Below are positions 57,501 through 64,000 of a DNA stretch of 64,000 nucleotides, one piece after another. The notes under the pieces are model-generated. The model ran no database searches. It was not told the DNA's origin and was given only the letters and a program-made list of their open reading frames with translations. Position 1 is the stretch's first letter; each line of letters starts with the position of its first letter. The position numbers and the translations under genes were made by a program. Origin of the DNA: Brachyhypopomus gauderio (Eukaryota > Chordata > Actinopteri > Gymnotiformes > Hypopomidae); the NCBI RefSeq assembly GCF_052324685.1, contig NW_027506971.1, positions 333,001 to 397,000 on the forward strand, read 5' to 3'.

Positions 57501-59044
57501 TCATGTTTGTGATGTTACACATGCAGTTCCAAACAAGTAGTAAGTCTTGCATTAAGGCGTTCAAAACAGCGTTTGCTGGCGCTGTAAGCGCTCTAAACAG
57601 TGTTTCTGAGCATAACTTGGGGCAAAAGTGCAACTTTTGAAGAATGAACTGAAAACTCATATTTTGTTTCAAAACAGTGTTTGGATGTGATAACAAGCTG
57701 TTTTATCATGTTTGTAATGTTACACATGCATTTCCAAACAAGTAGTAAGTCTTGCATTAAGGCGTTCAAAACAGCGTTTGCTGGCGTTGTAAGTGCTCTA
57801 AACAGTGTTTCTGAGCATAACTTGTGGCAAAAGTGCAACTTTTGAAGAATGAACTGAAAACTCATATTTTGTTTCAAAACTGTGTTTGGATGTGATAACA
57901 AGCTGTTTTATCATGTTTGTGATGTTACACATGCATTTCCAAACAAGTAGTAAGTCTTGCATTAAGGCGTTCAAAACAGCGTTTGCTGGCGTTGTAAGTG
58001 CTCTAAACAGTGTTTCTGAGCATAACTTGTGGCAAAAGTGCAACTTTTGAAGAATGAACTGAAAACTCATATTTTGTTTCAAAACTGTGTTTGGATGTGA
58101 TAACAAGCTGTTTTATCATGTTTGTGATGTTACACATGCATTTCCAAACAAGTAGTAAGTCTTGCATTAAGGCGTTCAAAACAGCGTTTGCTGGCGCTGT
58201 AAGCGCTCTAAACAGTGGTTCTGAGCATAACTTGTGGCAAAAGTGCAACTTTTGAAGAATGAACTGAAAACTCATATTTTGTTTCAAAACTGTGTTTGGA
58301 TGTGATAACAAGCTGTTTTATCATGTTTGTGATGTTACACATGCATTTCCAAACAAGTAGTAAGTCTTGCATTAAGGCGTTCAAAACAGCGTTTGCTGGC
58401 GTTGTAAGTGCTCTAAACAGTGTTTCTGAGCATAACTTGTGGCAAAAGTGCAACTTTTGAAGAATGAACTGAAAACTCATATTTTGTTTCAAAACAGTGT
58501 TTGGATGTGATAACAAGCTGTTTTATCATGTTTGTAATGTTACACATGCATTTCCAAACAAGTAGTAAGTCTTGCATTAAGGCGTTCAAAACAGCGTTTG
58601 CTGGCGCTGTAAGCGCTCTAAACAGTGTTTCTGAGCATAACTTGGGGCAAAAGTGCAACTTTTGAAGAATGAACTGAAAACTCATATTTTGTTTCAAAAC
58701 AGTGTTTGGATGTGATAACAAGCTGTTTTATCATGTTTGTAATGTTACACATGCATTTCCAAACAAGTAGTAAGTCTTGCATTAAGGCGTTCAAAACAGC
58801 GTTTGCTGGCGTTGTAAGTGCTCTAAACAGTGTTTCAGAGCATAACTTGTGGCAAAAGTGCAACTTTTGAAGAATGAACTGAAAACTCATATTTTGTTTC
58901 AAAACTGTGTTTGGATGTGATAACAAGCTGTTTTATCATGTTTGTGATGTTACACATGCATTTCCAAACAAGTAGTAAGTCTTGCATTAAGGCGTTCAAA
59001 ACAGCGTTTGCTGGCGCTGTAAGCGCTCTAAACAGTGGTTCTGA
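48799..59044 (+). repeat. 205-bp satellite, array 4
   Basis: Exactly 50 monomers long once two 3-bp deletions (52570, 52977) and the 2-bp target duplication are allowed for. The first 5.7 kb belong to subfamily II. From about 54,520 to the end the array is subfamily I and repeats array 3 from 40.9 kb on. Confidence 0.97.
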
Positions 59045-59452
59045 CCCAGATAGCAAAATTATTATGGCCCAGATGTGGCCCACTTGCCACATTTTCATCT
59101 GGCCCACTTGCCACACTGATTACCGGGCCTTAAGTGGGCCACTCCCGGTTGCCAGATTTGGGCCACATGTCAGCCAAAAGAGAAGCACACATTTGGGCCA
59201 GATGTGGGCCACAAGCTGACTACAAGGTGTGGGCCATATCTGGAACAGATCTGCACCAGACTCATTTCAGTAATAAAACTATTCTGGAAGCACAAAATGA
59301 ATGCAAACACTGGAATTAGTGCAAAAGAATTTAATTTATTTAACACTCAAAACAACCTCCTCCTTCCAGATCACTGTCCAGTACAAAAACATTGGATTGA
59401 TTTACATAACAGTATTTGACAACATTCAAACGTTACAATTTTGGTGTGAATC

Positions 59453-59586
59453 TCACACACACTGTCTCTTCTGCCGTAGCTTCCTCCATCCTTCTCTGTT
59501 CATTGCTAAATGTAGCCATATATTAACGTAGAACTCAATTTCTTGATTTGTGGCCGGTCTGGTGAGCCAATTTCTTCTAACAGCTC
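59453..59586 (-). pseudogene. DUF4806-like terminal exon Z, copy 2
   Basis: Same as 45402-45535: pyrimidine tract, phase-1 entry, AVRRN...NQEIE...REGWR and stop. No difference noticed. Confidence 0.6.
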
Positions 59587-60307
59587 CTTTGTGGAAAACA
59601 AAGAGCAAAACAAAAAAGGAGATTGTTTAGTAAAGCAAGTGTTATAGAAGCTTATCACCATTTCTAATCAAATTGGAAACATTATATTCAAAAACACACT
59701 ACTGAGCTCAAAATGTGTATTTAAATCTACTTATTTAAATTAGCTGTTGTCTTTTATCCTTTTTAAAATGAAAAATGTTAACCATGCAAGATTAACCTAT
59801 TCACACTCATGCTGAAGTTACACACTTCCTTTATTACAGCTGAGACAAACATTTTGCTTTAAAGCATTAAGTACATTTCAAGGAATTAATTTATGGTAAT
59901 CAAACAAGTTAGTAGTACAATACAGCACCTACCAGCAATCACATCTTTTAGGAACAAGCTGCTGAATGCCATTTTCCCATTTATGTCCTGCCAGTTTAAC
60001 TTCTTGGCTAGAGTTAGCCAGTTTGCTTCATGATTCGCCACACAGTATCCTTAATAACAATAACAACATTGTCAACATTATCAACATTATCAACACAAGC
60101 ACATTAATCAAGAATATAATTTGTACATAATTTTCCTGAAAACAGGCTATAAAACAAAGATAAAACATTGAAAAAGTCAAGCACAAAACAATACTTGCTT
60201 GAAACAAGCTTTGTAAAACAGATTTAAACAAATCCAAGTAATTTTAGATGAAACAAACACCAAGGCCTCAAAATGAAATTAATCACAAAACAAAAGTATT
60301 GTCCCTT

Positions 60308-60471
60308 TTAAATATTAACAGGTGGTTGCTGATTTGCCAGGCTAGCCCTTTGCTCTCTCCTTGCCTGCCTCCCACCTTCTCGATCCATGGATGGGTGTTG
60401 CCATCTCTTCATCCACATTTCTATTTCTTGGGCAGCAGCCTTCATCGTAATCCTGTTACATCTAACTGCAC
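60308..60471 (-). pseudogene. DUF4806-like terminal exon Y, copy 2
   Basis: Same as 46257-46420: TTTCCAG acceptor, AVRCN...QEIEMW...DREGGRQARRE and stop. Confidence 0.6.
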
Positions 60472-60758
60472 CTGGAAATACAAAATACTTAAGACATTGA
60501 GCACAGCCACCTTTTCACCTTCACTGCCACACCTGACCCACATCTTAACCACAAGCACTATTGGGTCATTATTGTTGCATTACACACCACCATTTAATGT
60601 GAGAAATGAAATTATAGAATGCAAGTCAATAACCATTTTAAATAAAATTCTAAGTGTTTTAAAATATTACTGGTGTGATGGCTTAGATAAACGTTTGTAT
60701 GGCAAAGTTGCATTTTCAAACAAATGCTCACATCAAAAAGCAGAAAGCATACCAATTA

Positions 60759-60893
60759 TTACATTAGTTGTGTGTTATGAAGCTCCATCTTTCTGTTTAT
60801 GCCCCTCCAGCCAGAGTTTGTCATTGTACATCTCATGATCTCTCTCCAGACAGTGTCTTTCACATCCAAACATTCCTGAAGTCCTTCGGTGAT
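60759..60893 (-). pseudogene. DUF4806-like core exon X, decayed, copy 2
   Basis: Same as 46708-46842, including the in-frame TAA pair after QLM. Confidence 0.55.
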
Positions 60894-61343
60894 CTATAAA
60901 TAAAAACAGAGTTAGATAAATAATAAGAAGAAATAATAAATCAAGCACAAGTAAATTACATCAACAACTGCTGGCAAAAATAAAGGAATCATTACACAAG
61001 GCTTTTCAACATTTTGGCTTTGTGAAGACATGACATTAAGCATCAGGATAGAAAACAATAACAAAAACCTTCAAAATTGAAACAATGTTGATGATAGCTC
61101 AACACAAATTTGCAGACTAGTATTTTCTTTTAACATTTAAGCAACTGGTCATAAATTGAAAGAAAACTATGGTAACACCTATTTAAAATCAAATATCAAA
61201 TTAAAAAAGATGACACTGTGTTTGGAAATAGCAGAATAAGCTTGTTGGCATAATAATATAGCTTAGCTAAATCAAGATTTATATTCATTATATGAATTAG
61301 CTACATTAGCTAGCTAAACCCATTTGTGTCCTTTTGTTCTCAC

Positions 61344-61412
61344 CCCCCAGCAGCTCGTCCCTCTTGTAAATAAAACTTGTCCTTAAAGTGGTCACGATAA
61401 CAGACTCTATGT
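61344..61412 (-). pseudogene. Candidate upstream exon W, copy 2
   Basis: Same as 47293-47361. The promoter/first-exon-like region of this copy is at about 61701-61851. Confidence 0.35.
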
Positions 61413-62850
61413 CTGTAGGACACGCTAAGTTATCACTAAACTAGCGATAAAAACAAACAAAGAGAGAAAAAGTAAAGTGGCTAAAAACAGTACACAAAGA
61501 CGGAAGATAAAGTTAGCTAGCTAGCTAGCCGTTAGCAAGCTAGTCTAGAGAACAAAGAAAAATAATGACGCATAGAAAAAATGCATACAGACAAATTTAG
61601 CGAAAGTAGCACTATTTTAAAGTACAGTTAACCAATTGTAAAGCTTAGCAAGCCTCCTTGTCAATGTTCTTTTGGGCAGGGAGAGAAACTTAAGTCTTAC
61701 CTTGTGCGTGCGTAAAACGTGTATGTCGTCCGTCTTTTCCGGTGTGGTCGGAAGTGCAGGTAGAGTGTTGGGTGATTGTGCTTTAAACTTTCAGCACGAA
61801 CTTCAGCCAATCGACTCGCACTTTCAGCATATGTGCTGCCTTAATGTTTTGTCACGAGTACAGCAAATAAAACTAAAAGGTAACAATTGTTGGGATATTT
61901 TTTCTTGACCCAGATAGGCCCCAACACTGCCCCGATGAACCGATTAGTTTTGACTGAATTACCCAAGCAAAGTCTTAACACCAAAAGTTCTTTTAGATTA
62001 ATTTATATGGAATATAATTGAATACAATATAGTCAAAATATACGTGGTACAAACTCTCCAGTGCACTGGTGCTAGTTGCCTAGAACTCTACCTAGCCCAA
62101 GTGGATCTCAGCAGCGTCCAAGCAAAAAGTCCTCGTGCTGGGCGATGTCCTCCCTTTCATACCTCTTCTCTAAGTTTCGATATCTGCCCCCACCTTTGCT
62201 ACTCTTCCTTAGAGCCCCCCCTGCTCCTCTCTAGCCGTCCATCTCCTTATCTCAAACTGCTTGTTTTGCAGCTTACACTGAATAGGCCCATTCTATTCTC
62301 CTCAAGGCCATTGAGGCTTTCTCACTTCTGCTCTTCCACAGTCTTTCAGGAAAACATTAGGCTAAGTTTAAACATTAAGTTATTCACCTTTAAATTTCTT
62401 TTTTCCAACACAAACTAAATTAAATTTAATTAAGTTGGCTTGACAAAGCATGTGGTACCTTTAATTACTATAGTCAAATCAAATATATTTATATAGCGCT
62501 TTTCACAACACATGTTTTCACAAAGCGCTTTACAGGATTTACAAGTTTTAACAAACTTTTTTTTTTTGAGTTTTTGGAGTTTTTTTATAATGTATTACGG
62601 CCCAGATCAGTACTGAGGCATGTGGGCCAAATAACAGTTTGTAACATGTGGGCCACTTTTGGCTCACATGTAGGCAACACTGCCATATCTGTGCCAGAAG
62701 TGGGCCACATCTGTTTTGCAACTTGTGGGCCAGATGTGTGTTTTCAATATGTGGGCCACCTCTGGCTCACATGCGGTTTGCGAGGCCCGACAGTGAGCCA
62801 CCAGTGCCATATCTCAGCCGGGAGTGGCCCACATCCGTCTGCTATCTGGG

Positions 62851-64000
62851 GAGCATAACTTGTGGCAAAAGTGCAACTTTTGAAGAATGAACTGAAAACT
62901 CATATTTTGTTCTAAAACAGTGTTTGGATGTGATAACAAGCTGTTTTATCATGTTTGTAATGTTACACATGCATTTCCAAACAAGTAGTAAGTCTTGTAT
63001 TAAGGCGTTCAAAACAGTGTTTGCTGGCGCTGTAAGCGCTCTAAACAGTGTTTCTGAGCATAACTTGGAGCAAAAGTGCAACTTTTGTAGAATGAACTGA
63101 AAACTCATATTTTGTTCTAAAACAGTGTTTGGATGTGATAACAAGCTGTTTTATCATGTTTGTAATGTTACACATGCATTTCCAAACAAGTAGTAAGTCT
63201 TGTATTAAGGCGTTCAAAACAGCGTTTGCTGGCGCTGTAAGCGCTCTAAACAGTGTCTCTGAGCATAACTTGTGGCAAAAGTGCAACTTTTGAAGAATGA
63301 ACTGAAAACTCATATTTTGTTCCAAAACAGTGTTTGGATGTGATAACAAGCTGTTTTATCATGTTTGTAATGTTACACATGCATTTCCTAACAAGTAGTA
63401 AGGCTTGCATTAAGGCGTTCAAAACAGCGTTTGCTGGCGTTGTAAGAGCTCTAAACAGTGTTTCTGAGCATAACTTGTGGCAAAAGTGCAACTTTTGAAG
63501 AATGAAAAGAAAACTCATATTTTGAATGAAAACAGTGTTTGGATGTGATAACAAGCTGTTTTATCATGTTTGTAATGTTACAAATGCATTTCCAAACAAG
63601 TAGTAAGTCTTGTATTAAGGGGTTCAAAACAGCGTTTGCTGGCGCTGTAAGCGCTCTAAACAGTTTTTCTGAGCATAACTTGGAGCAAAAGTGCAACTTT
63701 TGAAGAATGAACTGAAAACTCATATTTTGTTCTAAAACAGTGTTTGGATGTGATAACAAGCTGTTTTATCATGTTTGTAATGTTACACATGCATTTCCTA
63801 ACAAGTAGTAAGGCTTGCATTAAGGCGTTCAAAACAGCGTTTGCTGGCGCTGTAAGCGCTCTAAACAGTGTTTCTGAGCATAACTTGTGGCAAAAGTGCA
63901 ACTTTTGAAGAATGAAAAGAAAACTCATATTTTGAATGAAAACAGTGTTTGGATGTGATAACAAGCTGTTTTATCATGTTTGTAATGTTACACATGCATT
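62851..64000 (+). repeat. 205-bp satellite, array 5 (subfamily II, continues beyond window)
   Basis: About 5.6 monomers of subfamily II, matching 48,799-49,948 of array 4 in order and private substitutions. The window ends inside a monomer. Confidence 0.96.

Larger units (their letters stand above)
59045..62850. mobile_element. 3.8-kb element with CCCAGATAGC termini, copy 2
   Basis: One base longer than copy 1 (an extra T in the poly-T run near 62,560), otherwise the same by inspection. Same GA duplication (59043-59044 and 62851-62852) and same flanking monomers, so it was copied with its surroundings and did not insert independently. Internal features lie 14,051 bp from those of copy 1: left subterminal repeats 59045-59266, GCTAGC stretch 61512-61551, internal CCCAGATAGG 61909-61918, fish-type repeat 62476-62538, right subterminal repeats 62593-62850. 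Confidence 0.8.
54955..64000 (+). repeat. 14,051-bp higher-order unit, second copy (runs off the window)
   Basis: Counterpart of 40,904-49,948. The 3.8-kb element sits at exactly the same monomer position and the subfamily II monomers after it have the same private changes, for example GGGGTTCAAAAC at 49567 and 63619. Confidence 0.9.

Noticed and set aside
1..64000. tRNA or rRNA (including 5S) genes linked to the satellite
   Set aside because: No box A/box B pair, cloverleaf or 5S-like sequence was recognised on either strand.

Overview
KIND OF SEQUENCE. This is eukaryotic, heterochromatin-like DNA, most probably from a teleost fish. About 47 kb of the 64 kb is one satellite with a 205-bp monomer (about 229 monomers, all in the same orientation). 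The satellite is interrupted by two copies of a piggyBac-type DNA transposon with a spliced transposase gene, and by two copies of a 3.8-kb element with CCCAGATAGC termini. The teleost assignment is an inference. It rests on the GCTAGC-rich stretch inside the 3.8-kb element, a short AGCGCTTTTCACAACAC-type repeat of the kind common in fish genomes, and exon remnants that look like DUF4806 proteins, which are abundant in fish. Nothing bacterial, no RNA gene and no CRISPR array was seen. LAYOUT. Satellite array 1 (1-9699); piggyBac copy 1 (9700-14364); array 2 (14365-25195); piggyBac copy 2 (25196-29989); array 3 (29990-44993); 3.8-kb element copy 1 (44994-48798); array 4 (48799-59044); 3.8-kb element copy 2 (59045-62850); array 5 (62851-64000, running off the window). 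The arrays are very regular. Counting bases, every array fits an exact multiple of 205 once ten 3-bp deletions (always at the same site) and one 4-bp deletion are allowed for. PIGGYBAC. Both copies carry a three-exon gene for a 550-aa transposase with all three catalytic Asp residues and a C-terminal Cys-rich finger. The two predicted proteins are identical. Copy 2 is flanked by a perfect TTAA duplication in the only TTAA of the monomer. The left 2.2 kb of satellite is shared by both copies, so the second arose by segmental duplication and not by a second insertion. The 5' region is expanded by a roughly 123-bp minisatellite homologous to the gene's own intron 1, and the 3' region by decayed copies of intron 2 plus exon 3. 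THE 3.8-KB ELEMENT. It has inverted termini, a 2-bp GA duplication and GTGGGCCA-type subterminal repeats. On the minus strand it carries a broken gene whose exons look like the C-terminal half of DUF4806 proteins, with two homologous last exons. The element and its flanks form a higher-order tandem repeat of 14,051 bp (3,805 bp of element plus 50 monomers). HOW IT FITS TOGETHER. The window is a record of satellite evolution: short-range higher-order repeats (8-mer, 12-mer and 4-mer), longer segmental duplications that carry transposons along, two satellite subfamilies, and patchwork monomers that look like gene conversion. The only plausibly functional genes are the two identical transposases.
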